A stretch of 64,000 nt of DNA from Catonia carolina (lineage: Eukaryota; Arthropoda; Insecta; Hemiptera; Achilidae): assembly GCA_035578175.1 (NCBI GenBank), contig JAQMRL010000006.1:20061506-20125505 (forward strand), in the 5' to 3' direction. Below the pieces are notes generated by a model. The model was not told where the DNA came from. It saw only the letters and a program-made list of their open reading frames with translations, and ran no database searches. A program made the position numbers and the translations under genes. Positions 43,867-56,330 of this stretch are shown piece by piece. Each line of letters opens with the position of its first letter. Position 1 is the first letter of the stretch.

Positions 43867-45611
43867 ATTTTTTTTACTGTAAACCCTAGGCTTTGCTTAT
43901 ATATTTTTTAAATCTAGTTGTAAAAATGATTTTTAAGAACTACTGTTAAGAATAGAAGGCGTGTTTTGTTTAAATTTACATGGATTTTTTAAATTCCTGA
44001 TCAAAAAATGTTTAATCATTGGTAATTTATTTAAAAAAAAAAAATAAATAAAAACGAATGGTATAATTTTGAATTTCGTGTGAGAACTTAGGATTTATAA
44101 GTTTCTCGATTCGGTATCCTCTGTGATTTGTTTCGTAATTAAAATTTTAAAAGAAGTTGTTTCGAATAATTGTTTTTGGTTTATTTTTAATAATTTCGAA
44201 AATATACGGTGACGGCAGCGATAAAATTTTGTAATATGTGAAACAGATATTTTTACATGTCAGTGGTTTTGGAATATTTGCTGTAATTCTTACAGTGTAC
44301 GTTGACATTTACTCTGCAGGTTCTTTACGGGATACGGTTAGCGATACAATAAAACATCCTTTAAATTTTTTAAAAATATTTATTTACTTATGTATTACAT
44401 ATATTAATTATCACGGTTACAATAACTAGAACATTACAATGCACCGCGTACATTAATAAGATTAAATTTATTAAAAAATGTTTTAAAACTTAAAATAATT
44501 TTAACTGAAAATAAATAAGGCCGTTTACAATCAAATTGTTATTTAATTATTAGGTCTACGTAAAACAAAAACAATAATTGTTTACGAACTGCTCGTTATG
44601 AATAACCTCTTACATTAGGTTCAAAGCAATAACTGAACTATAAAAGCTAACATAGTTCCTTCTAGAATGACAAAGAACATAATACTAATTCGAGGTAAAT
44701 AAATAAAATTGATAAATAGAATAGGGTGGAATAGAATTCTACCCTATTCTATCGTATTGTAGAAAGTCAACAAATGAGCCGGCAGTAGCCTTCCGGATGA
44801 CGCAACTTGCACACAAAACTGTAGTCCGTTCTGCTGATGTGTCAATATTTCTGAATGCGAAAATTTTTATCCGTTCTGACTAGTTTCCCTACTGTAAAAA
44901 GAAACTCTTAAAGAGTTGTGGATAGATTACCTTTGTCAAATGTACGCATCAGGGATTTTTTGCTATTTAAAATATTTAAAGTCAAATCAGTTGTTAGGGT
45001 CATGAACAATGATGGTTCCTAATTTATTATTAATTAAATTTTCCTTTTATGAAAATAATTTTATAACAAAGAAAATCTTTTAAAATTTAAATTAATAATT
45101 TAATTTAATCTATACTCTTTTACGTAAACTATCCGTCCAATTACGTGGTTTATTAGTATGGACGACACGGGGACGTTAGTCTCTATGTATTTTTTAATGA
45201 AAATATAAACCTCAAAAGGTAGTGAAAATTTTTAGATGGTTTTTTTTTAAAGATATTTATAAAACTAGTTTAATTATTCATTAAATCATCGGTTCAAATA
45301 TTTAGCTTTTAAAGAAATCTGGGTTTAGTTGTTTTCAATGTCTTCTCTCTGTTCTACACTAGGTCAGACGACCTAACAAGATCTATTATAACAGGGTGGG
45401 GTAACTATAAATTTAAATATTGTAGTAGTAATAGTAATAGAGTATTACTATATCTAGTTCCGTTTTAAAACTACTTTCTGAAATATTGTATCAATTTGAA
45501 TTTTGTTTTCTATATTTTCATATCTCTCGATTGTTTCTTGTTTTATATCGTTCACCAATTAATTTTTTTTGGAATAAAATTTTAAAATATCGTTGATTTT
45601 TTTTTATTTTA
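43867..45611. other. Intronic unique AT-rich DNA
   Basis: No exon or repeat family is found. A 35-bp perfect palindrome-like segment (AGAATAGGGTGGAATAGAAT and its complement) lies at 44718-44752. Confidence 0.4.
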
Positions 45612-45935
45612 TTTTTTTTATTCCAAATTTGTGTACGTTGCAATCTGTTCAATTTAGAACAATAAGCAACCCCATGACCCAATGAGATGAGGATGATGTG
45701 TATGACGTGTAATGAGGTGTAGTTTGGTACCGATCCAGGCCGACCATTCCTGAGAGAGTATGGTTAATTAAACCCCAACCATCAAAGTACACCGGTAACC
45801 ACTGTCTAGTATTCAAATCCGTATAAAATTAACTACCTTTACTAGGATTTGAACCAGGAACCTTCGTCTCCGAAAATCAGCTGTTTAAACAGCTGATTGT
45901 GGTGACGACTTTACCTCTATACCAACCCGGTGGAT
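45612..45935 (-). repeat. SINE3, full length with tRNA-like head
   Basis: Read on the minus strand, the head GGGTTGGTATAGAGGTAAAG has a canonical A box (TGGTATAGAGG). The canonical B box GGTTCAAATCC follows, then the body CTAGACAGTGGTTACCGGTG and an A-rich tail. It is the best evidence that SINE3 is tRNA-derived. Confidence 0.88.
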
Positions 45936-45967
45936 AATTTTTTTTTTATAATACATAATATTTTTAT

Positions 45968-46230
45968 AAACAGCTGATTTTTGTAGTTGAAGGTTCCCGG
46001 TTCAAATCCTAGTAAAGTTATTTTACTTTTTTACGGATTTGAATACTAGACAGTGGTTACCGGTGTACTTTGATGGTTGAAGTTCAATTAACCATACTTT
46101 TTCAGTCTGTACAAGACTACACCTCATTTACACGTCATACACATCATCCTCATATCATTAGGTCGTAGGTTTGTTTATTGTTCTGAATTGAACAGATTTC
46201 TACGTACACACATTAGGGATAATAAAACAA
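45968..46230 (+). repeat. SINE3, head-truncated, inverted relative to its neighbour
   Basis: Starts inside the head (AAACAGCTGATTTTTGTAGT), keeps the B box GGTTCAAATCC, and ends TTAGGGATAATAAAAC. It lies about 33 bp from the minus-strand copy, so the two form a large inverted repeat. Confidence 0.85.
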
Positions 46231-46280
46231 TTTTAAGACGATGTATTTAAATTTCTGATAATTAACTTATATTAATTTCT

Positions 46281-46632
46281 CGTAACAGGCAGGTAGAGTT
46301 TTAAATTATTTGCACTCGATCTGCTAGTTCCAGAGCTACAAAAAATAGTTCTCTTTCTTATCACATGGTCTGCCAATTATATTACTGAAGCATTTAAGAA
46401 CAAGAAGTGGTAGAGGTGTAAAAGACACTAGTCACAGTTATCTCCTCAGAGAGTAATGAATTTCATTTTACAGCCAGTCCTTGTGGTGAATGAATGGTGT
46501 CATCTGCAGGGTGGAAAGTAGATGCTTTTCAGAGGGTCTGGCATGCTGATAAGCATACTTTTCCACTTGGTGAATAAGGGAATTGTAAACCATCCTACTC
46601 CTCATTTTATTTAATAAAACCTCTAGAGGTTC
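46281..46632 (+). repeat. SINE1, diverged
   Basis: Follows the family from CGTAACAGGCAGGTAGAG to AAAACCTCTAGAGGTTC. The 3' tail is missing or scrambled. Confidence 0.75.
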
Positions 46633-46639
46633 CTCTAAA

Positions 46640-47544
46640 TAGAGGTGAACCTCTATCTATTTTATAATGAAATTTTAAACAATAAGTTGAGTTGCCGTAT
46701 GTTTAAATGTTATGGGGTTTTTTTTAAAAAGAAGTTGCATAGTTTTACATGCGGAGATTTTTTTTAAGCAAGGAATTAATTATTTTTGTATCTTTCATAA
46801 AGAACTGTATGTTACTCTGAAAATCGGTGTATAAATAGCATATGCTTAAATTATGCCTACAAAAAAAGTCTGGAGAGAACCCGGGAAACGTTATGAACTA
46901 GTTTATTACAAAGGCATCCTTCTGACGTTAGCAGTAAACCCGCGCGGAGTGAAGGCGCACTTAAGTTTTTATAATTTTATAATAAGAAAATAATGTTATT
47001 ACAAACATGAATTCCCGTTAGGTAATTTAAAAAATATGTATTTATAAAATAAGTACATACTTTAAGTACAAAATATTGTTACAGATATCGTTTGATATGT
47101 GTGCCAGGTGGAACAGCATTCGTGTGTTAAATTCAAAAGAAATTAGTCTGAATGGTATGCATATCACATGGTCGTTGTTCGTACGGACTTAATGCATGTG
47201 AAGTCCGTCCATTGTAGCAAGGCAACGTTTAAAACTTGTTCAGGGACACTAAAATCTGTGTTGTACTATTTTTAATTGTAATCCATTTTCTATTTATATA
47301 ATTCTGTATGTGTGTTTGTACTTGTTTTTTTTTCTCCTGGCATTTTATTTCCATTATCGTTAACTACAAAATATACGTACATCTATCTCCTTACCTCTCT
47401 TATTAGTTAGAAATACTTTAGAAATAATTTAAATATTATTAAAGAATATCTATCCTGAAATTTGGTATTGGTTTTCTTCTTTTCATGATGTAGTCCATCT
47501 ACTTTACTCAGGCATATTATTTTTTCTCGTGCCTTATATAAATA
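46640..47544. other. Intronic sequence, nothing recognised
   Basis: No gene or repeat family identified. Confidence 0.4.
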
Positions 47545-47924
47545 TGTTGTTTAGGTCATTAGTCGAAAGACTTGTTTGAACCTCTAGAGATTTTACTACG
47601 TATAGTGAAGAGTGAGGTGGTTTATAATTGCCTTCCTCACTGAGTGGAAAATATCAGCATTCTAACCCCTCCGAAAAGCATCTACTTTCCACCCTCCAAA
47701 TGGCATCTTCATTTCATTCACCACAGGGTCTGGTTGTGTAATGAAATTAATTACTCTTGCAGGAGATAACTCTTGAGTAGTGTCTTTTACACCTCTACCT
47801 CTTCTGTTCTGCTTCAGTCATTATGATTGGCTGACCATTTGATAAGAAACCGAAATATTTTTTATGTAGCCCTGGAACCAGCAGATTGAGTGCAAATAAT
47901 TTAACACTTCACCTGCCTTTTATG
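47545..47924 (-). repeat. SINE1, diverged but nearly complete
   Basis: Minus-strand copy from TGTTGTTTAGGTCATTAGTC to CACTTCACCTGCC, with small deletions. Confidence 0.8.
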
Positions 47925-48002
47925 TTTCTATATGTGTTAAAGTAAACATTGGATTTGCTTAAAGCCTTATTCTTATCCTAACTTTCAAAGAATCATAACT
48001 TT

Positions 48003-48199
48003 CCCAGGTATTGTTCTATCGATAATGGAGGTTAATATTGAGGGAGTGAATTGTAGGGAGAGACAAAAAATTACAATATTTAAAGCAAATTACGAAAGAT
48101 GTAGGGTGTTGCAGGGTATTTAGATATGAAACTAATTGCATAAGGCAGAAAAGCTTATAGAACTGCATCAAACCAGTCGAGAGACTGATGACAAAAAAA
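48003..48199 (+). mobile_element. LINE 3' end fragment, same family as 12754-14040
   Basis: Matches the last ~195 bp of the larger LINE (ATAATGGAGGTTAATATTGA, GGGAGTGAATTGTAG, AACCAGTCGAGAGACTGATG) and ends in a short poly(A). AACTTTC occurs just before and just after, consistent with a 7-bp target duplication. Strongly 5'-truncated. Confidence 0.85.
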
Positions 48200-50242
48200 A
48201 ACTTTCAAGAAACTGTTTTTTCCTGAAAGAACTTACCTTACGTGAAGAGCTGCAACGCGTCGTAAAAATTAACATTCCTTAGATTTTTGTAATTTTCAAA
48301 TACTGTAGTTTCATGTATTTAGGTTAGTCCGTTAAATCGAGCATTTACTGTATTGTAAATTAAAAAATATTAATGAAGGTTGTTTAGAAACGTAGTTCAT
48401 TCCTCTTTGATTCCCTCCCGCCAAGGAATTTAATTAACATTTTTTTCAGTGAATGTCTTTTCGTTTTTGAACATTCTTTCTTAATTTTAGGCATTTGATA
48501 CAGGATTAATTAGATCGAATAAATTATTTCGAGGGATAATGCTTCATTGGCGTGCGTAGTGCGTATTTATCAAATCTAATACATTTACATTATTATATTA
48601 TTATTAATGTATTATTCCAAGCCTGTGGTTTCAATATTTCCTTTTTATGGCAGTTTAACACGTAATTTTATCTTGAAAGACTTATGTTGATTGTTTTCTT
48701 TTTTATTCTATTTAATTAATAAAATATTAATAACTTTTTTACAGGTAAGGTATTCGAGTATATTGTATTTCATTGCTGTGTACGTAAGTAATCGATCAAC
48801 TTATGATATAATATTTTATTATATAGTTTAGTTGGTTTCACGTAGTAAGCTTTGGCTTAGTGGTGGAAATTTTTAAAATTTATCATTTTGTTTTGTCCGT
48901 CCGTCACACCCAAATGTCAGAAACTCAAGAGATAGCAACTAACGGTTTTCGGATTCGTAATCTACTCAAAAAGTTAGTGGGTCTGGATTGAATTTGAAGT
49001 TCCGGTTTTGACCGAAAGTCAAGAAATCAGAGTCGGAATTTGGAAACAAAAATAGTGTTATTATCGTGCACATCATTATTTTCATAAGTTCATAACATTT
49101 CTTAGTAGATTTATATTAAAAAATTTGCCAAGTGTTTTCTTAGTTATTTAAAGAATATTTATCATTTTACATTTTAAAATTCCCATCATGTGTTGTATTT
49201 TATTTTTATATGATTCTAAAGAATTTCAAATTAAATTTAATGCTGAAATGTTTGGGATTAATCTTGATAATGTACATTTTTTTCTAGCTGAAATTAAAAT
49301 TTCAGCTTCTGCATAAATAACTTGCATTCTCTCAAGTACAGTTCTGTTGTTACAAGTTAACTTATTCTGTTTATTTTATTAATGTCTTTTAACCTGACAG
49401 GTTTGTCGGGAAAATTTTATTATTAAATTTCTCGTGATTATATTCTCGCTCTGTATGAAATCGAATTCCATACATACCTTATTGTTTTTTAAAAAATGTG
49501 TAAACTGTATTTAATTGCACGTAGATTTTTATTTATGTACTTACTTAAATTTTATCTAACGGAATTTGAACTATTGTTTTTTTTTCTTTATTTACTCGTA
49601 TATTTTATTAAAATTACAATATTTTATTTGTTATCCGTTCTACGCAGTTATTATTGGCTTACTCAGTTTAAGACATTCTTAAAAACCTTTTTACAGCATT
49701 TATTTATGTTCTTTAATAATTAATTGTAGGATTTTCCATCCGTCTGCTATTCTGTTTTTGCTTCTAGTTAATTCCTTTAAACATTTTGTAAGTTTACCCG
49801 GTTAGATGTAAAACAATTTCCATATTTTTTAAAATTTTATTTTAATAGTGTATTTTTTTTGTTATGAACCCTTTATTAAACTACGTAGTTATTAACATAT
49901 TTGTACTAAGTTTTTAACGCTGAATAAAACGATAGTTTGCCCGTGCCGAACGATCGAGCGGTTACCGAGATAGCAAGGGTTCAGAATATTGTTAATAAAT
50001 CAAAATTTAAATACCGTACGAATTTGAAATTTTGTACACTGTAAGAATATAATTGTGTCTATGTTGTGTTAAAATTTCAAAATTTGCGGTCAAATAATTA
50101 TCGAATTACACGCTTCTAAACGCATGAAATTTGTGCGGTAGCAAAAAAAACCGGGTGTTTTTTTGTCTTTCAATCTCGATATGGTAATTTTTTAAGAATA
50201 TTAAAAATAAAGGACTATTATGGGTCAACGCAGAATAAATTT
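48200..50242. other. Intronic AT-rich DNA, nothing recognised
   Basis: No recognised exon or family member. The hydrophobic 75-codon frame at 49496-49723 is explained by T-rich composition. Confidence 0.4.
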
Positions 50243-50567
50243 TTTTTTGTAATCTCTAATTTGTGTACGTTGCAATATATTCAATTCAGAACAATAAGCA
50301 ACCCCATGACCCAATGCGATGAGGATGATGTGTTGAATGACGTGTAAATAAGGTGTAGTCTTGTACAGACCCAGGCCGACCATTCTTGAGAGTGTATGGT
50401 TAATTGAACCCCAACCATCAAAGTTCACCGGTAACCACTGTCTAGTATTCAAATCCAAATAAAAGTAACTACCTTTACTAGGATTTGAACCAGGAACCTT
50501 CGTCTCCGAAAATCAGCTGTTAAACAGCTGATTTGGGGACGACTTTACCTCTAGACCAACCCGTGAG
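50243..50567 (-). repeat. SINE3, full length
   Basis: Minus-strand copy with head GGGTTGGTCTAGAGGTAAAG (A box), B box GGTTCAAATCC, body and A-rich tail. Confidence 0.88.
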
Positions 50568-51024
50568 CTTTGATGTAAAATATGTTGAAATCCGTTTCAC
50601 AGTTTTGGAGATGCAAGGCTTCAAACTAAGGTGTCTATGATTACGAAACCGACAGTAGTTATATTTACAGTTGTGTATAAACAGAAATGAAGTAAAAGAA
50701 CCGTTAATAATTTTGGTAATTGGTAAAAAATAAATTTTATGAACAATTTAATGTGGGAACGTAAATATTTGACTATGATAACCATATCGAATCTCAATCA
50801 GTTGACTTGCCAGCGTTCTAGCCATTATCTGTTATTCTTTTACGTAACAGGTAAAGCACTCTAACTATACTCGTATTATAAAAAAGTTATAAATAGAAGA
50901 TATTATGTGTGGAGGTTTTTTACAAAAATATAAATCAAAAGTCTGTTAAAATTATTTATTTTATCTCTAATGAAGTCATTTCGATGTTAACAGCAAGATA
51001 CTTCTAGAACATTATTTGCGTCTT
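50568..51024. other. Intronic sequence, nothing recognised
   Basis: No gene or repeat family identified. Confidence 0.35.
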
Positions 51025-51036
51025 ATTATACAGTTA

Positions 51037-51432
51037 CTGCCCATAATAGACAGGTGGAGTGTCAAATTATTTACACTCAATCTGTTCGTTGCAGGGCTAA
51101 AATAAATAGTTCTGTTTCTTATCACATGGTCAGCCAATTAAGTGACTGAATCATTTAAGAACAGAAGAGGTAGAGGTGTAAAAGACACTAATCAGAGTTA
51201 TCTCCTCTGAAAGTAATGGATTTCATTATACAGCCAGACCATGTGGTGAATGAAGTGAAAGTGTCATTTGCGGAGTGGAAAATTTGTGCTTTTCAGAGGA
51301 CCCGGCATGCTGATAAGCATACTTTTTCACTCAGTGAGGAAGGCAATGGTAAACCACCTTACTCCTCGTTTTACTTAGTAAAACCTCTACAGGTTCAAAG
51401 CAGCCTTTTGGCTGATGACCTAAACAACAACA
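51037..51432 (+). repeat. SINE1, full length with perfect TSD
   Basis: Target duplications ATTATACAGTTA lie at 51025-51036 and 51433-51444. It starts CTGCCCATAATAGACAGGTG and ends AACAACAACA. The family reading frame is open (51216-51455). Confidence 0.92.
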
Positions 51433-52229
51433 ATTATACAGTTAAACCTCTCTAAAGCGACCACCACAATTTTAAGTGTAAATTAATCTTTTTGAGGGGT
51501 GATCGCTTAATAGGGGTTTATAGAAATTTTAGCGGATTTTTATTAAGTATTGTAGGCTTAAGTTATGCGTAATGCGGTTAAAAGGGCTTTGTTTTACCTG
51601 ATTCGCAACCAAAAATTGCTCGGTGCGCTGCCTTCTTCATTTCAACGATTCCAATTAAAATACAAAGACATTGAAATAAAATTTTTCAGTCCTATAGAAA
51701 AAATGGGGTAGAGTTCAAAAACACCATCTCTCTAAAAAGGGCGTAAGTTATACCATTATACGCCCGTTTTGTATGTACCTCTTGGTGTCCATCTACAGTA
51801 TTGAAAATTCCCTAAACCTTGTGGCTGTAAAATGTATGGTCGCCCAAAAACGAAAATGCCGTTTTACCCGGCGGTCGTTAGTCGGTGTGAGAGGTGGTCC
51901 CTTAATAGGGGTATAGAATACATTGGTTTTGTTGTTTTGGTCAACATCCGAGAGGCTGGTTTGAACCTCTAGAGGTTTTACTAAGTAAACGAGGAGTGAG
52001 GTGGTTTAAGATTGCCTTTCTCACTGAGTTAAAAGTGTATGCTTATCAGCATGCCAGGCTCTCCGAAAAACACCCACTTCCCAACCTGCAAATAAGAACT
52101 TCACTTCATTCACCACAGGGTCTGGCTGTAAAGTGAAATTCATTACTCTCAGAGGAGATAACTCAAACTAGTCTTTTTATACCTCTATCTGTTATATTCT
52201 TAAATAGTTCAATCATAATTGGTTGAATA

Positions 52230-52695
52230 TCAACTTTGAAACGCTTAAACTGTTGGATAGTAGTGTAATAGTTAGGCGACTGAAAAGAACTAAGCCGGTA
52301 GATTTAGTGTGTTAAGAAAAAGACTAATAAAAGTACTGTTAAACTATAAGTAAGAGTAAAATACTTTTAAGTCGTGTATGTAATATAAATTACTAAAACG
52401 AATGGTTAGGCTACTTTTAAGTTATAGTTATACGTACATTTACTTAAGGTAGTAGATTAACAATAGGTTTAAGTTAGAGATTTAAGAAATTAATATTTCT
52501 AGTGTTTATAGAACACTGTATAAGTGATATTAGAAAATAAGTGCTAGCACCAGTGGGTGACTGCATAATTATATAATTACATGGGGGGGGGGGGATATTA
52601 TCGATAAAGAAAAATTGTTTGTTAGTTTTAAGTAACTAGTTGCAGTAACAATAAAAAAACAAATAACAAACAATAAAAAAACTACAATAAAAAAA
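52230..52695 (+). mobile_element. Unidentified retroposed insert with 15-bp TSD
   Basis: Flanked by ATAATTGGTTGAATA (52215-52229) and ATAATTGGCTGAATA (52696-52710), which are SINE1 sequence. It ends in an A-rich tail (ACAATAAAAAAACAAATAAC and similar). The body includes a G run at 52584-52594, has no ORF and matches no other repeat in the window. It could be a retrocopy of a host RNA or a new SINE. Confidence 0.7.
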
Positions 52696-52717
52696 ATAAT
52701 TGGCTGAATACGTGATT

Positions 52718-53107
52718 CTACTCAAAACAGACAGGTGGAGTGTCAAATTATTTACACTCAATCTGTTCGTTGCAGGACTAAAATAAATAGTTCTGTTTCT
52801 TATCACATGGTCAGCCAATTAAAATACTGAATCATTTAAGAACAGAAGAGGTAGAGGTGTAAAAGACACTAATCAGAGTTATCTCCTCTGAAAGTAATAA
52901 TTTCATTATACAGCCAGACCCTGTAGTGAATTAAGTGAAGGTGTCATTTGCAGAGTGGAAAATATGTGCTTTTCAGAGGGCTTGGCATGCTGATAAGCGT
53001 ATTTTTCCATTCAGTGAGGAAGGCAATGGTAAACCACTAAACTCATCGTTTTATTTAGTAAAACCTTTACAGGTTCAAACCAGCCTTTCGGCTGATGCCG
53101 TAAACAA
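52718..53107 (+). repeat. SINE1 (plus), nested
   Basis: Nearly complete copy from CTACTCAAAACAGACAGGTG to TGATGCCGTAAACAAG, inserted within the minus-strand SINE1. Confidence 0.82.
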
Positions 53108-53276
53108 GTACATGTGATAAGAAATAGAACTATTTTTTGAAGTCTTTAAACCAACCGATCGAGTGCAATTAATTGAACAATCCACCTGCCCGTTATGGGC
53201 AAACATTAGTTTTATGAGCATTAATATCGGTTCCGCAAATATTCCATCGGTGGTCGTTATGAGAAGTTTAACTGTA

Positions 53277-54150
53277 TTAGATAGTAGTACGTATTTATTT
53301 TTATCTTATAAATCATACAAATGACTCACGATCTGTTTAATCATCCATCTACGCAAAAGCTCATCTTAATTAATTACAAATAGTATCACTATTAAAAAGT
53401 ATAAAAGTACAAACAACTTTTACACGTCAAATCCGTAATTGGTTTATAGAATCGAACATGAAAGAAATCGGTAACAGATAAATGGACAGTTGTAACAAAG
53501 TAAAAACTTAACTGCACGTATTTCTTGTATGTCATTATGTACAACGGAGTAATAAGAAGAAAAGTTGCAAAACTTGTTGAAAGTTTTGTTATCCGCAATA
53601 AGAATAGTTTAAATTACATTCCATACTAAATTGTTTATGGTATTGGAAAAGGACTTTCATTTGTAGATGGTTGACGACGACGCATCGAGAAAGTTGTTAA
53701 TAATAATACTAATAATAATAATAAAAGCAAAGTATTATATGAAGTTAAAATATGTATGGTATTTTCAAATAAATATTTATTGCAATGTATTCACAAATAA
53801 CATAAAATTTAATTTACAATACTGGCACCGTTGTTATTTTTATTACATTTCCGAAGAGTTTTATTAAATTTAAATGCCCGTTGTACTAATAAAAATGTTG
53901 TTCCTACTTTCTAGTTCTAGGTTAAATTTAACTGAAGTAAAGCATTTTTTTTATTTGTAATTTAATGATCGTAGTTCCTTTATCAGTAAATTGGTAATTT
54001 TGAGGTTATTGTGGTATTGTTGTTAAGTTAAATGTATTCTGTGTCAATGTATTATTTTCTTTCTTTCTATAATAATTATGGTTTAGTTTTGATTTTTTAT
54101 ATCGTTCTTCGTTCAGAATATCCGGTAAATATATGGGATATTTTTTTGCG
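53277..54150. other. Intronic AT-rich DNA
   Basis: Contains a short (TAA)n microsatellite at 53698-53722. No gene or repeat family identified. Confidence 0.4.
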
Positions 54151-54154
54151 TGAA

Positions 54155-54240
54155 ACAAAAGGTCGGTTTGATTCTCTAAAAAATTTACTTAGTAAAACGA
54201 GGAGGGGGGGGTGGTTTACAGTTGCCTAACTCATTGAGTG
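54155..54240 (-). repeat. SINE1 fragment
   Basis: Only the part corresponding to the AAGGTCGGTTTGATTCTCTA to GCCTAACTCATTGAGTG segment remains. Confidence 0.6.
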
Positions 54241-54242
54241 AG

Positions 54243-54540
54243 GTAAAGTTGGCGCCACGCGTCAGCTGTTTAACAGCAGATCTTCGAAGACGAAGGTTCC
54301 TGGTTCAAATCTAGTAAACTATTCTACGGATTTTAATACTAGACATTGGTTACCGATGTACTTTGTTGGTTAGGGTTTAATTAATAATTTTCTCTCAGGA
54401 ATGTACGGCCTTGGTCTGTACAAAACTACAACTCATTTATAGGTTATACACATCATTCTCATCTCTTTGGGTCATGGGGTTGCTTATTGTTCTGAATTGA
54501 ACAGATTGCAACGTAGAACAAAAATTATTGAAAATAAAAA
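54243..54540 (+). repeat. SINE3 with partial head
   Basis: Starts GGTAAAGTTGGCGCC, has a B-box-like GGTTCAAATCT and the family body (TAGACATTGGTTACCGATGT), and ends near AAATTATTGAAAATAAAAA. Confidence 0.75.
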
Positions 54541-54672
54541 AATAACTACATCCTTGATGGCTTTCCACCGCTGTTTTTCTGCTTCTTTTATTGTACATTC
54601 AAAATTTTTATCTTTCGTAAGCTTCCTTACGTCCGCTCAAAAAAACTACCTCCCTTTGTTGTTGTTTAGTTC

Positions 54673-56318
54673 TGTAGTATAATGATGTTGGTGCCTCCAC
54701 CAAATTATGTAGTATAAAAATGAAGTAGTAAAACCATTTTTGTAGTAAAAATGAAGTTACATAAAGCACGGCGAACTGCACCATTTGTGTAAGGTGTTTT
54801 GCAGAGATAATGCGGGGGCTTCCACCATCCAATTTTAGAATCCAACCAGACGCTGAAATTGGACTCAGGGGATTATTGGCAACCCAGATTTGAATAACGT
54901 AGCTCTATTGATGGTAAAAACTCGCTTTTAGTACTGCGAAGGTTTGGTTGAAGAACCACACAGGTCTAGACACAATGACATTTTACACAGAAAGAAAATA
55001 ATAAAAAAATTAATGAGTAGCTAAAATAATTTATTAATGAATAACTAAAAACTAAATAAAATAAATAAAATTATGAATTTAAGTAAACGGTTAATTCGTA
55101 TAGAATTTAAAAAAAAAAAAAATTTGGTTAAATAACAATACAGTTTAAGAAAAAATAAAATTTGGAAAAAAAATTTAATATTAACAAAACTTGATTTAAC
55201 TATAGAAAATACTTAATATGAATAATAATAAATTAATAGGAACATTTAAGAAAACAAAACTATTTTTAAAGTCCTTGGACTGAAACGGGAAAAGAAATCT
55301 CTTGGGCAGAGTTTAATAAATGATTAAGTGAAGAAAAATAAATACAGAAATGTATTTATTTTTCGGAGAAAAAAAAACAAAATAAAATTAAGACATAAAA
55401 AAAAATGAATTGAAAGATGAAATTTAGTAAAAGAATTACTTAGAAAAATTTAAGTAATTCAGTGATCATTGAACAAGAGTTTAAAAAGAAAAAAATGTCA
55501 TATTTTAAAGATTTAAATAATTTAAAAGAAAACGAAAGATACTGAAATTAGATAATGTTTTGTTACTTAAAACTATTTAAAAAAATTTAAAAAAAGAAAA
55601 AGAGAGATTTATTTATAAATAGGATATTTAAAACACCATAATAATATTAAGAAACATTATGAATTTAAATTTAATAAAAAATAGATTAAAAAAAAATTGT
55701 TTAAGTTAAACCTGAAAAATTATTAAACATGGTACTTAAATTTAAATTTAGGTAATTTTCCCATATTGGGAAAGAAAAATTATTTACCTGAAAAATTTTG
55801 ATCCTATCGGTCCGCCATCCTGTCCAAGACAAGGCGTAAAACTCAACGCACACAAAGGCAAAAAAGGGTCATTCCCCTAACGTTCACGAATGGAAGCGTT
55901 CGAGGCTGCGAAAAATGCCGATACATCGGAAATACTATAAATTTAAACGAGGAAAAATATATGAAAAAATTAAAACGACAGTAACAGAGAGAGAGAGAGA
56001 GAGAGAATCAATCGTGTAAGATAGAAAGAGAGAGAGATAGATACAATTACACGTGTGAGCAACTGAACAATAAAGAAGCAGCGACAAAAATGCAATCGGA
56101 CACCGGACGTAAGCCTAAGAATTAAAAACGTAAATTTAAATACGGAATAAAAATCTAGTGAACTAAAACCAACTAGAAATAAATGAATAAAATAATTAAA
56201 TTCAATGAAGAAAAATACATAACCCTTAAAATATAATAAATCCGGCACAAAATCAAAAAAACGGGATTGTAAATGAATTGAGAAGATTTTGGAGACAAAA
56301 TCTTAGAAATTCATTACA
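54673..56318 (-). repeat. 3' LTR (complete, ~1,646 bp)
   Basis: Begins TGTAATGAATTTCTAAG directly after the purine tract and ends ATCATTATACTACA on the minus strand, with TG...CA termini. It contains (GA)n tracts at 55984-56008 and 56024-56036. The last 179 bp are repeated at 63822-64000. Confidence 0.8.
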
Positions 56319-56330
56319 CTCCCCCCCCTT
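56319..56330 (-). other. Polypurine tract of the LTR element
   Basis: Minus-strand AAGGGGGGGGAG immediately precedes the TG of the 3' LTR, the expected site of plus-strand priming. Confidence 0.75.

Larger units (their letters stand above)
51931..53202 (-). repeat. SINE1 (minus) split by two later insertions
   Basis: The 3' part lies at 51931-52229 and the 5' part at about 53108-53202. Target duplications ACATTGGTTTT (51920-51930) and ACATTAGTTTT (53203-53213) prove that the two parts are one insertion. It is interrupted by a 466-bp retroposed insert and a plus-strand SINE1. Confidence 0.85.
51029..53276. mobile_element. pogo/Tigger-like element carrying later insertions
   Basis: The right end's reverse complement begins CAGTTAAACTTCTCATAACG and the left end reads CAGTTAAACCTCTCTAAAGC (51439), with TA outside each. 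The true left tip (TACAGTTA, 51029-51036) was separated from the rest by SINE1, whose target duplication ATTATACAGTTA includes it. Internal sequence (51445-51918) contains repeated CTTAATAGGGGTTTATAG motifs and no transposase. Confidence 0.75.

Noticed and set aside
44238..44429. 63-codon frame with a possible signal-like start
   Set aside because: Begins at a non-ATG codon and lacks coding bias or neighbouring exons.
49496..49723. 75-codon Leu/Phe-rich frame
   Set aside because: Again explained by T-rich sequence.
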